64,000 bases of DNA, taken from NCBI RefSeq assembly GCF_000014125.1, contig NC_008593.1, positions 124,001 to 188,000 of the forward strand, given 5' to 3'. Made by a program: the position numbers and the translations under genes. Shown here in pieces: positions 51,569-60,775 of the stretch (its first letter is position 1; every line of letters begins with the position of its first letter). This stretch comes from Clostridium novyi NT (lineage in GTDB: Bacteria; Bacillota; Clostridia; Clostridiales; Clostridiaceae). The notes under the pieces are model-generated. The model made no database searches. It was not told where the DNA came from and saw only the letters and a list, made by a program, of their open reading frames with translations.

Positions 51569-53647
51569 ATGAAGTCATATAGCACCCAAAATTTAAGGAA
51601 TATAGGTTTTATAGGTCACAGTGGTTCTGGTAAGACAACTCTTACAGAGGCAATACTATATTGTACAAAAACTATTGACAGATTTGGTAAGATAGCTGAA
51701 GGCAATACCATAAGTGATTATGACCCTGAGGAAAAGAAAAGAAAAATATCAATTGCAACAAGTATTATACCATGTGAATGGAATAATATAAAAATAAACA
51801 TATTGGATACACCTGGATATTTTGATTTTGTAGGAGAAATGATAGAAGCTTTAAGAGCAGTAGATACTGCTATAATTACATTATCTGGTAAATCGGGGGT
51901 TAAAGTTGGAACGGAAAAAGTTTGGAAGTATGTAAATAAACTAAACATACCTAGAGCTTTTTTTATCAACAAATTAGATAGAGAAAATAGTAATTTTGAA
52001 AAGGTGTTAGATCAATTAAAAGATAGGTTTGGGATGTCTGTAGTGCCTATTCAATATCCTATAGGAAAGGAAGAAGAATTTAAAGGGGTTATAAATCTTA
52101 TAGACAAAAAAGCCCGAATTTTTAATCCTAAAAATGAACAAATGGAAGTTAGTGAAATACCTACTGAGTTGTTACCTAAAGTAGATGAATATAGAAAAAT
52201 GATAATTGAGTCAGTTGCAGAAACTGATGAGGTATTACTAGAAAAGTATTTAAATGATGGAGAATTGACTAATAGTGAATTATATAATGGAATCATTAGT
52301 GGAGCAAGAGATGGGGATATAGCTCCTGTACTTTGTGGATCAGCATTTAAGTGTATAGGCATAAATACATTTTTAGAAGATATAATGGAGTGTTTCCCAT
52401 GTCCTAAAGAATGTAGAGAAATTCAGGCTATTAATACAGGAAACAATGAGCCAATTAATATAAAAATGGATGAGAATAAGCCATTTTCTGCGTTTGTATT
52501 TAAAACAGTTGCAGATCCTTTTGTAGGAAAGCTTTCTATTTTTAAAGTTATGACAGGAAAAATTAAATCTGATAGCGTTGTTTATAATGTTAACAAGAAA
52601 AAGCAAGAAAAGTTCAGTAATTTATATGTGGTTAGAGGAAAAGATGAAATTAGTGCTAAGGAAATAGTAGCTGGGGACATAGGAGCTGTTCCTAAATTAC
52701 AATATACATCTACAGGGGATACTTTAAGTGAAAATAAATATGCAGTAATGTATGAAAAAATAGATTTTCCAGAGCCAGTAATTTCTATGGCTATAGTTCC
52801 AAAGTCTAAGGGAGATGAAGATAAAATATCATCAGGATTATATAAATTGACAGAGGAAGATCCAACCTTTACGATTTCTAGAGATGAAGAAAATGCGGAT
52901 ACTATAATATCTGGTGTTGGAGAAACTCATTTAGATGTAATTGTAAATAAACTTAAAAATAAGTTTGGAGTATCTATAGAATTAAAAGATCCTAAAATTC
53001 CATATAGGGAAACCATAAGGAAGGTTTCAGATGTACAAGGAAAGCATAAAAAACAAAGTGGTGGACATGGTCAATATGGGGATGTAAAGATAAAATTTGA
53101 GCCTAGATGTGATGGGAAAACTGATTTATTATTTATAGACAAAATTTTTGGTGGAGTAGTTCCAAAACAATATATACCAGCCGTTGAAAAGGGACTAAAA
53201 GAATCTATGAAACATGGTGCATTAGCTGGTTTCCCAGTTATAGGATTAAAGGCAACTTTACATGATGGTTCATATCACTCAGTAGATTCTTCTGAAATGG
53301 CATTTAAGATAGCAGCGTCAATTGCATATAAGAAAGCTATGCAACAAGGAGACTCTGTATTGTTAGAGCCTATAATGCATTTGGAAGTTCATGTTCCAAA
53401 TGATTATATGGGCGATGTTATGGCAGATATAAATAAAAAAAGAGGAAGAGTATTAGGAATGGACTCCTGTGGAGATTTAGAAAAAATAATTGCAGAAGTA
53501 CCACTAGCTGAGGTTCTTAAGTATGCAACTGATTTAAGAGCTTTAACTGGAGCTAGAGGAAGTTTTAAAATGAAGTTTGAAAGATATGAAGAAGTTCCGT
53601 ATAATGAAGCAGAAAAAATTATAAATAAGATTAAGGAGGATAAGTAA
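51569..53647 (+). CDS. elongation factor G-like GTPase (EF-G paralogue)
   Basis: A 692-residue translational GTPase with EF-G domain order. G1 is GHSGSGKTT (canonical EF-G has GHIDAGKTT), switch I has KRKISI in place of the ERGITI of EF-G, G3 is DTPGYFDF and G4 is NKLD. The C-terminal domains (GETHLDVIVNKL, SGGHGQYGDVKI, RGSFKMKFERYEEVP) are intact. These substitutions mark the second EF-G-like subfamily (FusA2/EF-G-2 type), whose function is not settled, rather than the main fusA of the str operon. The frame opens at 51545, but AAAGGGGG lies before the ATG at 51569. Confidence 0.9.
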   Translation: MKSYSTQNLRNIGFIGHSGSGKTTLTEAILYCTKTIDRFGKIAEGNTISDYDPEEKKRKISIATSIIPCEWNNIKINILDTPGYFDFVGEMIEALRAVDTAIITLSGKSGVKVGTEKVWKYVNKLNIPRAFFINKLDRENSNFEKVLDQLKDRFGMSVVPIQYPIGKEEEFKGVINLIDKKARIFNPKNEQMEVSEIPTELLPKVDEYRKMIIESVAETDEVLLEKYLNDGELTNSELYNGIISGARDGDIAPVLCGSAFKCIGINTFLEDIMECFPCPKECREIQAINTGNNEPINIKMDENKPFSAFVFKTVADPFVGKLSIFKVMTGKIKSDSVVYNVNKKKQEKFSNLYVVRGKDEISAKEIVAGDIGAVPKLQYTSTGDTLSENKYAVMYEKIDFPEPVISMAIVPKSKGDEDKISSGLYKLTEEDPTFTISRDEENADTIISGVGETHLDVIVNKLKNKFGVSIELKDPKIPYRETIRKVSDVQGKHKKQSGGHGQYGDVKIKFEPRCDGKTDLLFIDKIFGGVVPKQYIPAVEKGLKESMKHGALAGFPVIGLKATLHDGSYHSVDSSEMAFKIAASIAYKKAMQQGDSVLLEPIMHLEVHVPNDYMGDVMADINKKRGRVLGMDSCGDLEKIIAEVPLAEVLKYATDLRALTGARGSFKMKFERYEEVPYNEAEKIINKIKEDK

Positions 53648-53733
53648 AAAAATAAAGTTACTATAAAATAAAGTGTAAAATCAGTAAAAATGATTAAATT
53701 GCAAACAAAAATAAATTAAATATATAAGAAATT

Positions 53734-53776
53734 AAAAAACTCACTAATGCAATAAGTGCATTGGTGAGTTTTTATT
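53734..53776. terminator. bidirectional terminator
   Basis: AAAAAACTCACTAATGCA pairs with TGCATTGGTGAGTTTTT (one mismatch), between the EF-G paralogue and rubrerythrin genes. Confidence 0.85.
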
Positions 53777-53780
53777 ATTA

Positions 53781-54371
53781 TTAATAGTTTTCTGATAATA
53801 TTTCAAAGTATCCTTGTGGATGGTTGCATGCAGGACATTTTTCAGGGGCTGCAGCACCTTCATATATATATCCACAGTTTAAGCATTTCCATAATGTAGA
53901 ATTTTCTTTTTTAAATACAGAACCATCTTCTATGTTAGCTAATAATTTTCTATATCTTTCTTTATGATGATTTTCTATTCCAGCAATAATTCTAAAGCTT
54001 TCAGCTATATCAGCGAATCCTTCTTCTTCAGCAACTTTAGCAAATGCAGGGTATAGCTTGTCCCATTCTTCTTCTTCACCATTAGCTGCAGAATTTAAGT
54101 TTGCTTTTGTATCTCCAAGAGCAACTGCATATCCAGCGTTAATATCTATAGCTGTATCAGGTAAAGATTCATCTTCTAATAAATATTTTAAAAATATTTT
54201 AGCGTGTTCTTTTTCGTTTCCTGCTGTTTCAGTAAATATATTTGAAATTTGTACATATCCTTCTTTTTTTGCTTTAGATGCATAATAAGTATATTTCATA
54301 GTAGCTTGGGATTCTCCAGCAAAAGCTTTTAATAAATTTTCAGCTGTTTTTGTTCCTTTTAAATTCTTCAT
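53781..54371 (-). CDS. rubrerythrin
   Basis: A 196-residue non-haem diiron peroxidase that protects anaerobes from hydrogen peroxide. The N-terminal ferritin-like four-helix domain has the metal-binding patterns ESQATMKY, ETAGNEKEHAK, and ENHHKERYRK. The C-terminal rubredoxin domain has CLNCGYIY and CPACNHPQGYF, giving the two CxxC pairs for one iron. ATG follows GGGGGTA. It is transcribed alone from its own promoter. Confidence 0.95.
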   Translation of the reverse strand: MKNLKGTKTAENLLKAFAGESQATMKYTYYASKAKKEGYVQISNIFTETAGNEKEHAKIFLKYLLEDESLPDTAIDINAGYAVALGDTKANLNSAANGEEEEWDKLYPAFAKVAEEEGFADIAESFRIIAGIENHHKERYRKLLANIEDGSVFKKENSTLWKCLNCGYIYEGAAAPEKCPACNHPQGYFEILSENY

Positions 54372-54411
54372 GATAAAAATACCCCCTTATGGATTAACTT
54401 GTCTTTTCTTA

Positions 54412-54440
54412 ATTGTATATCATTAATGTTAATAATTCAA
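54412..54440 (-). promoter_or_regulatory. promoter of the rubrerythrin gene
   Basis: On the minus strand, TTGAAT (54440-54435) and TACAAT (54417-54412) are 17 bases apart. No clear PerR box was identified. Confidence 0.6.
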
Positions 54441-54529
54441 CATTTTTATTACCTAATAATCACTATCAATAGAATAATTTAAAGAAAATTGAAGAAAATA
54501 TAACTAAACACATCGAAAGGAAGTACAAC

Positions 54530-54772
54530 ATGTCAGAATACAGTTTAAATATAAAAAATGAAATGGATCTTAGTGATTATAGTAAATTTTATGATTATAT
54601 GAATTTAGTTAACAACGATGATAGGGTTGTAGTTACATTAAATGAAAACAATAAAGAAGATACAAAAATGATTTGTTATATGATGGAGAATAATAATTTT
54701 GATGTAAGTTGGAAAGGTGGATATGAAAATGAACAACTACGAATCATGGGTTGCAAAAAAAGGACTCCATAG
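54530..54772 (+). CDS. small hypothetical protein, possibly TusA-like fold
   Basis: An 80-residue protein, not firmly recognised. The pattern DDRVVVTL near the middle, then an amphipathic helix and NFDVSWKGGYENEQLRIMGCKK recalls the C-terminal half of TusA-like domains, but the CP motif of TusA is missing. ATG follows GAAAGGAAG. Its last 50 bases overlap the next gene in another frame. Confidence 0.65.
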   Translation: MSEYSLNIKNEMDLSDYSKFYDYMNLVNNDDRVVVTLNENNKEDTKMICYMMENNNFDVSWKGGYENEQLRIMGCKKRTP

Positions 54773-54923
54773 AGATAATATTACTGATTTTTATTCTAGT
54801 ACTACTGGCAATATGGAGAGCTTGGAGGAAATGGAATTTGGAACTAATAATATTCATAATATAGGTGATGCTTATGATCAGAAGAAAAAGTTAAAAGAAA
54901 TCATAATTAATAATTTAAAATAG
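54723..54923 (+). CDS. small hypothetical protein overlapping the previous gene
   Basis: A 66-residue acidic protein of unknown function (65% polar), with no membrane segment. In-frame starts are GTG 54717, ATG 54723 and ATG 54729; AAAGG at 54713-54717 suits 54723 or 54729. It overlaps the upstream gene by about 50 bases, which suggests translational coupling. A terminator follows. Confidence 0.6.
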   Translation: MKMNNYESWVAKKGLHRDNITDFYSSTTGNMESLEEMEFGTNNIHNIGDAYDQKKKLKEIIINNLK

Positions 54924-54956
54924 TATTTTGTGTTATTTAATGTTACTTTTATTAAT

Positions 54957-54995
54957 AAGGCAGTTGATATAGCTAAATATCAGCTGCCTTTTAAT
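54957..54995 (+). terminator. terminator after the small overlapping genes
   Basis: AAGGCAGTTGATAT pairs with ATATCAGCTGCCTT (one G-U), followed by TTAATTT. Confidence 0.85.
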
Positions 54996-55069
54996 TTATG
55001 AAATTAAGTGATTTTTAATTTGCAAAAGTAGGTGGAAGTTAAAAAATAAAAATATATTTACAAACAGTC

Positions 55070-55098
55070 TTGACAAATTTAAGTATAAATAGTAATAT
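55070..55098 (+). promoter_or_regulatory. promoter of the histidine operon
   Basis: TTGACA (55070-55075) and TAATAT (55093-55098) with 17 bases between. The leader of about 50 nt is too short for a T-box. Confidence 0.65.
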
Positions 55099-55153
55099 TT
55101 AATATAATTTAATACTTTACTGTGATAAAGTGATGGAGTGAGGAGGCGACAAT

Positions 55154-56419
55154 TTGGATAAGTTGAAAAAGTACACGCCTGATGGTATGAGGGATATTTT
55201 ATTTAAGGAATGTGAAGAAAAATTATATGTAGAAAAAAAATTGAGAAATTTATATAAGCTAAATGGATTTTCAGAGATAATCTCTCCGACTTTAGAATTT
55301 TATGATGTATTTAATTTTGAAAATCAACCAATTGCCCAGGAAAAGATGTATAAATTATTTGATAGAAATGGAAGAATTTTAGTATTAAAGCCTGATATGA
55401 CAATGCCAATAGGAAGAATTGTAGCAACTAAAGTAAATTATAAGGATTATCCTTTGAAGCTTTGTTATACATCAAATATATTTAGAATTAATGAAAACTT
55501 AAATGGAAAGACTAGCGAAATAACTCAATCGGGGATTGAAATAATAGGTATTGAAAATATAAAAGCTGATGCGGAGGTTGTTATAACAGCAATAGAATCT
55601 TTATTACAACTTGGACTTAAAAATTTTAAAATAGAACTTGGACAGTCAAAGTTTTTTAAAGAAATTATTAAAAATGAAAACATAAATAAAGAAGAAGTTT
55701 TTACATTAAAAAACTTAATTGAAAATAAGAACTATGTAGCATTAAAAGATTATTTAAAGGAAAAAACAAAAATTATTAAAGCGGATACTATAAAAATACT
55801 AGAACAACTCCCAAGGATGTTTGGTGATATAGGTGTAGTTTACGAAGCTAAAAATTTAGTTAATGATAATGAACAACTAAAGGCCTTAGATGAAATTTTA
55901 AGCTTGTATAAAATAATTGATAAAGTTGGGTTAAGTAAATATGTTTCTATTGATTTAGGGATGATACAAGACATTGATTATTATACTGGGGTAATTTTTA
56001 AGGGATATGTAGAAGGGGTTGGTGATTATATTTTAAGTGGTGGAAGATATGATAAGTTAATAGGTAATTTTGGATGTGATCTTCCCTCTACTGGATTTGG
56101 AATTAACATTGATAATATTATAGAAGCGCTTAGAATATATGAGGTTTTAAATATAAGAAAGTTTAGAAATGTTATTTTACATTGTGAAAACAAGTATTTA
56201 AATAGAGCATATAAAATTGCAAATAGAGTTAGAAAAAATAATATTATATGTGAAATAAGTTTGAGGGACACAATTGAAGATACTATTAAATATGCAAGGA
56301 GTAAGTGTGTAGACAAGATTATATTCATTGATAATAGAGAATTTATTAAGATATATGATATTAATTTTAATAAGAGTAAGGAAGTTATTATTGATAATTT
56401 TTTAGAAGAATTAATTTAA
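55154..56419 (+). CDS. hisZ: ATP phosphoribosyltransferase regulatory subunit
   Basis: A 421-residue HisRS-like protein without a tRNA role; it pairs with short HisG to form the feedback-regulated first enzyme of histidine synthesis. HisRS-like blocks PDGMRDILFKECEEK, LKPDMTMPIGRIVATK and GDYILSGGRYDKLIGNFG are present. TTG at 55154 follows GAGGAGG. It is the first gene of the his operon, and hisG follows after 25 bases. Confidence 0.93.
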   Translation: MDKLKKYTPDGMRDILFKECEEKLYVEKKLRNLYKLNGFSEIISPTLEFYDVFNFENQPIAQEKMYKLFDRNGRILVLKPDMTMPIGRIVATKVNYKDYPLKLCYTSNIFRINENLNGKTSEITQSGIEIIGIENIKADAEVVITAIESLLQLGLKNFKIELGQSKFFKEIIKNENINKEEVFTLKNLIENKNYVALKDYLKEKTKIIKADTIKILEQLPRMFGDIGVVYEAKNLVNDNEQLKALDEILSLYKIIDKVGLSKYVSIDLGMIQDIDYYTGVIFKGYVEGVGDYILSGGRYDKLIGNFGCDLPSTGFGINIDNIIEALRIYEVLNIRKFRNVILHCENKYLNRAYKIANRVRKNNIICEISLRDTIEDTIKYARSKCVDKIIFIDNREFIKIYDINFNKSKEVIIDNFLEELI

Positions 56420-56444
56420 AATTTATAGATTAGGGGGCGTTTAT

Positions 56445-57083
56445 TTGAAAAAGGTAAAAATAGCTTTGACTAAAGGAAGACTTGAAGAGAAAGCTATTGA
56501 AATATTTAAGGATATTGGTGTGAATGTAGATGAGTTACTTAATAAGGGGCGTAAACTTATATTTCACAGTGAAAATAAAGAATATAATATAGAGTTTTTT
56601 CTTGTTAAGGCACCAGATGTAACAACCTATGTAGACTATGGGGCAGCTGATATAGGTATTGTTGGAAAAGATACTTTGATGGAAAAAGAAAAAGATTTTT
56701 ATGAAGTTATGGATTTAAAAATAGGAAAGTGTAAGTTTGCAGTGGCTACATTACCTGAGATTGATATTTATAAAGGATATAATATTAAAAAAATAGCTAC
56801 AAAGTATCCAAAAGTAGCAAGAAAATATTTTAGAAATAAAGGAATTGATGTTGAACTTATAAAAATAGAAGGATCAGTTGAACTAGCACCAATAGTAGGA
56901 CTTGCAGATGCTATTGTAGATATAGTAGAAACAGGATCAACACTAAAAGAAAATGGGCTTGTAGTTGTAGAAGATATATGTAATATAAGTGCCAGAATGA
57001 TAGTGAATAAGACTAGCATGAAAACTAAGCAAAATGAAATTAGTAAGATTATTGAAAATGTAAATAGGGTAGTAAATAATTAG
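56445..57083 (+). CDS. hisG: ATP phosphoribosyltransferase, short form
   Basis: A 212-residue catalytic subunit joining ATP and PRPP in the first histidine step. It has the short length that needs HisZ, lacking the C-terminal regulatory domain. Motifs: ALTKGRLEEKAIEIF at the start, YGAADIGIVGKDTL, and the PRPP loop DAIVDIVETGSTLKENGL. The start is TTG at 56445 after AGGGGGCG. It precedes hisD by 11 bases. Confidence 0.96.
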   Translation: MKKVKIALTKGRLEEKAIEIFKDIGVNVDELLNKGRKLIFHSENKEYNIEFFLVKAPDVTTYVDYGAADIGIVGKDTLMEKEKDFYEVMDLKIGKCKFAVATLPEIDIYKGYNIKKIATKYPKVARKYFRNKGIDVELIKIEGSVELAPIVGLADAIVDIVETGSTLKENGLVVVEDICNISARMIVNKTSMKTKQNEISKIIENVNRVVNN

Positions 57084-57094
57084 GGGGATTTTAA

Positions 57095-58387
57095 ATGATA
57101 GATATTATAAATGTTACTAAAGAAAACAAACAATCTTATATAAAAATTCTAAAGGATAGGTCTCAAAGTGTAAAAAAAGAAGTTCTTGTAGCAGTTGATG
57201 AAATTATAAAAGATGTTAGAGAAAATGGGGATAAAGCTGTTAATAAGTACACTAATCAATTTGATTGTAGGTATATTAATTCACAAAATATAAAAGTAAC
57301 TGAAGAGGAAATTAAAAAGGCATATGCTCTTGTGGATAAAAATTTTATAGAAGCAATAAAAAAAGCAAAAGAAAATATATTTTTTTACCACGAGAAGCAA
57401 AAAAGGAATTCTTGGATTGTTACGAAAGAAGATGGAGTTATATTAGGACAACAAATTAGACCACTAGACAGTGTTGGAATATATGTGCCAGGAGGAACAG
57501 CTGCATATCCTTCCTCAGTAATGATGAATACAATTCCAGCTAAAGTTGCAGGAGTAAAAAAAATAGTTATGGTAACTCCCCCATTAAAGGATGGAAGTAT
57601 AAATCCTAATATTTTAGTTGCAGCTAAGGTTGCTGGAGTTGATGAGATATATAAAGTTGGAGGAGCACAAGGAGTAGCTGCACTTGCTTTTGGTACAGAA
57701 AGTATAGGTAAAGTTGATAAAATAGTTGGTCCTGGCAACATATATGTTGCCATGGCTAAAAGAAGTGTTTATGGATATGTGGATATTGATATGATAGCAG
57801 GTCCAAGTGAAATATTAGTAATTGCTGATGAAGATAATGATCCTAAATTCATAGCTGCAGATTTAATGTCACAAGCAGAACATGATGAGCTTGCATCTTC
57901 AACATTAGTTACTACATCTAATGATTTAGCTATAAAAGTAAAAGAGGAATTGCAAAAACAAATAAGAAAGTTATCAAGAAAAAGTATAATAGAAAAATCT
58001 TTAAAGAATTATGGAGCGATACTAGTAGTAGAAAATTTAAAAGAAGCTATTGATATGGCAAATGTTGTAGCACCAGAGCATTTAGAAGTATTAGTTAAAG
58101 AACCATTTTCTATGCTTGGAGAAATTAAAAATGCAGGATCAATATTTTTAGGAAAGTTTGCGCCTGAACCTTTAGGAGATTACATGGCTGGACCAAACCA
58201 CGTATTACCTACAAATGGAAGTGCTAAATTTTTCTCTCCACTATCAGTAGATGATTATATAAAAAAGTCAAGTTATTTATATTACTCAGAAAATGCATTA
58301 AAAAAGGTTAAAGATGATATAGTTACAATTGCTAAAACAGAAGGGTTAACAGCTCACGCTAATTCAATTGAAGTGAGGTTTAAATAA
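57095..58387 (+). CDS. hisD: histidinol dehydrogenase
   Basis: A 430-residue zinc enzyme for the last two oxidations of histidine synthesis. The family blocks PLDSVGIYVPGGTAAYPSS, GPGNIYVAMAK, DMIAGPSEILVIAD and AEHDELASSTL (His/Glu zinc ligands) are visible. ATG follows AGGGGGA. Its TAA stop shares its last base with the hisC start. Confidence 0.96.
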   Translation: MIDIINVTKENKQSYIKILKDRSQSVKKEVLVAVDEIIKDVRENGDKAVNKYTNQFDCRYINSQNIKVTEEEIKKAYALVDKNFIEAIKKAKENIFFYHEKQKRNSWIVTKEDGVILGQQIRPLDSVGIYVPGGTAAYPSSVMMNTIPAKVAGVKKIVMVTPPLKDGSINPNILVAAKVAGVDEIYKVGGAQGVAALAFGTESIGKVDKIVGPGNIYVAMAKRSVYGYVDIDMIAGPSEILVIADEDNDPKFIAADLMSQAEHDELASSTLVTTSNDLAIKVKEELQKQIRKLSRKSIIEKSLKNYGAILVVENLKEAIDMANVVAPEHLEVLVKEPFSMLGEIKNAGSIFLGKFAPEPLGDYMAGPNHVLPTNGSAKFFSPLSVDDYIKKSSYLYYSENALKKVKDDIVTIAKTEGLTAHANSIEVRFK

Positions 58388-59457
58388 TGATTCAAGAACT
58401 ATTTAGGAAAGATATTAAAGATTTTAGACCTTATGATGCAAAAGGAGAGAAATATAAAATTAAACTAGATGCTAATGAAAGTTTTATAGGACTTTCAAAG
58501 GAAATTAAGAACAAAATAATAAGAAGTTTAATTGAATTGGAATTTAACAATTATCCAGATCCAGATGCAACAAAGCTTAAAAAAGCTTATGGAGATTATA
58601 TTGGTATAGATGAAAAAAATATAATGGTTGGAAATGGTTCAGATGAACTTATACAAATACTTACAAATGCTTTTTTAGATAAGAATGAAAAAATAGTAAC
58701 TCTTAATCCAGACTTTTCTATGTATGAAGTTTATACAAAAGTCCGTGGAGGAAAGGTTTCAGTGTTTGATTTAGATGAAGATTTTAAATTAAATGTGAAT
58801 AAGATTATAGAGTATATAAATGAAGAAAAACCTAAAATGTTTATTTTTTCAAATCCCAATAATCCAACAGGAGGGGTAATACCTAAATATGACATCATAA
58901 AAATAATTGAGAATGTAAATTGCATAGTAGTAGTTGATGAAGCATATATGGAGTTTTATGGAGATTCTATATTGGATTATATTAAGAAATATGATAATCT
59001 AATAGTTTTAAGAACAGCATCCAAAGCTATAGGAAGTGCTGCTTTAAGATTAGGATTTTTAATAACAAATGATACCCTTTTAAGAGAAATAAAAAAAGTA
59101 AAGCCGCCTTTTAATGTTAATTCAGTAAGCCAAGTTATTGGTGAGATTATATTAAAAGATAAAGATTTTATTAGAGAATCTATAGATAAAGTTTTATATG
59201 AGAGAAATTATTTATTAAAAGAGCTAAAAAAGATAGATGGATTAAAGGTTTATGAAACTAAATCAAATTTTGTATTAATTTATAATGAAAATGCAAATGA
59301 GATAAACGAGAGCCTAATTAAAATTGGAATAAAAGTAAGAAGTTTTACTGATGAGAATTTAAAAAATTTTATAAGAATAACCGTTGGAAGTAGAGAGCAA
59401 AATATAGAAGTTATTAATTGTATTAAGGGGGATAACTATGACTACAAGGAAATGTAA
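58387..59457 (+). CDS. hisC: histidinol-phosphate aminotransferase
   Basis: A 356-residue class I/II aminotransferase. Recognised features are KLDANESFIGLS, GNGSDELIQI, FSNPNNPTGG, VVDEAYMEFYG and the PLP lysine in RTASKAIGSAALRLGF. It overlaps hisD by one base (TAATG) and hisB by 20 bases. PLP-dependent, cytoplasmic. Confidence 0.95.
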   Translation: MIQELFRKDIKDFRPYDAKGEKYKIKLDANESFIGLSKEIKNKIIRSLIELEFNNYPDPDATKLKKAYGDYIGIDEKNIMVGNGSDELIQILTNAFLDKNEKIVTLNPDFSMYEVYTKVRGGKVSVFDLDEDFKLNVNKIIEYINEEKPKMFIFSNPNNPTGGVIPKYDIIKIIENVNCIVVVDEAYMEFYGDSILDYIKKYDNLIVLRTASKAIGSAALRLGFLITNDTLLREIKKVKPPFNVNSVSQVIGEIILKDKDFIRESIDKVLYERNYLLKELKKIDGLKVYETKSNFVLIYNENANEINESLIKIGIKVRSFTDENLKNFIRITVGSREQNIEVINCIKGDNYDYKEM

Positions 59458-60028
59458 TAAGTTTAGAAAAACTTCTGAAAGTGAAATTTCCTTGTCTTTA
59501 AATCTAGATGGAGAAGGAAAATCTAATATAGATACAGGTATAGGATTTTTAAATCATATGTTAAATCTTATGACAAAGCATGGTTTTTTAGATTTAGACA
59601 TAAAAGCTATTGGAGATTTAGAAGTAGATGCTCACCATACTGTAGAAGATATAGGAATAGTACTTGGAAAAGCACTTAAAGAAGCTTTAGGAAATAAGGA
59701 AAAAATAAAAAGATACGGAACTTGTTTTTTGCCTATGGATGAATCACTAGCCTTTGTTTCCATAGATATAAGTGGTAGAGCTTTTTTAGTTTATAATTGT
59801 GAATTTACTGTGGATAAAGTAGGGGATATGGACACTGAACTTGTGGAAGAATTTTTAAGAGCTTTTGCATTTAATTCAGAGATAACATTACACACTAAAA
59901 TATTATATGGTAAAAACAATCATCATATGATAGAAGCTATTTTTAAGGCATTAGGACGTGCAATTAAAGAGGCTGTATTAATAGATGAAAAAATAAAAGG
60001 GGTGATGTCAACGAAGGGGATTATATAG
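59438..60028 (+). CDS. hisB: imidazoleglycerol-phosphate dehydratase
   Basis: A 196-residue monofunctional HisB without the phosphatase domain of enteric HisB. The metal-binding motifs are GFLNHMLNLMTKHG, DAHHTVEDIGIVLG and KNNHHMIEAIFKALGRA. ATG at 59438 follows AGGGGGAT inside the hisC end. The next gene is hisA, with no hisH between them. Confidence 0.96.
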   Translation: MTTRKCNKFRKTSESEISLSLNLDGEGKSNIDTGIGFLNHMLNLMTKHGFLDLDIKAIGDLEVDAHHTVEDIGIVLGKALKEALGNKEKIKRYGTCFLPMDESLAFVSIDISGRAFLVYNCEFTVDKVGDMDTELVEEFLRAFAFNSEITLHTKILYGKNNHHMIEAIFKALGRAIKEAVLIDEKIKGVMSTKGII

Positions 60029-60047
60029 ATAAAAGGGGGCTTAATTA

Positions 60048-60764
60048 ATGATAATTTTACCGGCAATAGATCTGAGAATGGGAAAATGCGTTAGATTGTA
60101 TAAGGGAGATTTTAATAAAACAGAAATAGTTGCAGAAAGTGCAGTGGACACAGCACTTATGTTTAAAGAGTGTGGGGCAGAATATATTCACATTGTAGAT
60201 TTAGATGGGGCATTAAAGGGAAAAGGTATAAATTTGGATATAGTTTGTGAACTCATAAAAAAGGTGGATATTCCTATAGAGTTTGGTGGAGGCATTAGAG
60301 ATATAGAGACTATAGATTATTTAATTGATATAGGAGTTAGTAGGATTATACTTGGAACAGCCGCATTAAATAATGAAAAATTAGTTAGGGAAGCTATAAA
60401 AAGATACGATGACAAAGTTGCTGTAGGTATAGATGCTAAAAATGGGTATGTTGCAGTAGAAGGTTGGCTAAATTTAAGTAATGTTAATTATATTGATTTT
60501 GCTAAGAAAATGGAGAGTATAGGAGTTAAAAATATTATATTTACAGATATAAGTAGAGACGGAACGCTAAATGGACCAAATTTTGATGCATTATTAAAAC
60601 TAAAAGAAAACATTAATTGCAATATAACGGCATCCGGAGGAATTAAAGATGTAAATGACATTAAAAAACTTAAAGAGTTTAATATTTATGGGGCAATTGT
60701 TGGGAAAGCTATATATTCAAATAATATAGATTTAAAGGAAGCAATAAAGTTAAGTGAAAAGTAG
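60048..60764 (+). CDS. hisA: ProFAR isomerase
   Basis: A 238-residue TIM-barrel isomerase. It opens [21 protein letters not shown] with catalytic D8; the second catalytic Asp lies in [14 protein letters not shown], and [12 protein letters not shown] and EFGGGIRD are phosphate-site loops. ATG follows AGGGGGC. It is followed by hisF after 11 bases. Confidence 0.96.
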   Translation: MIILPAIDLRMGKCVRLYKGDFNKTEIVAESAVDTALMFKECGAEYIHIVDLDGALKGKGINLDIVCELIKKVDIPIEFGGGIRDIETIDYLIDIGVSRIILGTAALNNEKLVREAIKRYDDKVAVGIDAKNGYVAVEGWLNLSNVNYIDFAKKMESIGVKNIIFTDISRDGTLNGPNFDALLKLKENINCNITASGGIKDVNDIKKLKEFNIYGAIVGKAIYSNNIDLKEAIKLSEK

Positions 60765-60775
60765 GGGGCAAAAGT

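Noticed and set aside
55099..55153. T-box or attenuator before the his operon
   Set aside because: The leader is only about 50 nt and lacks the GGGTGGAACC core or a stem-loop with a T run.
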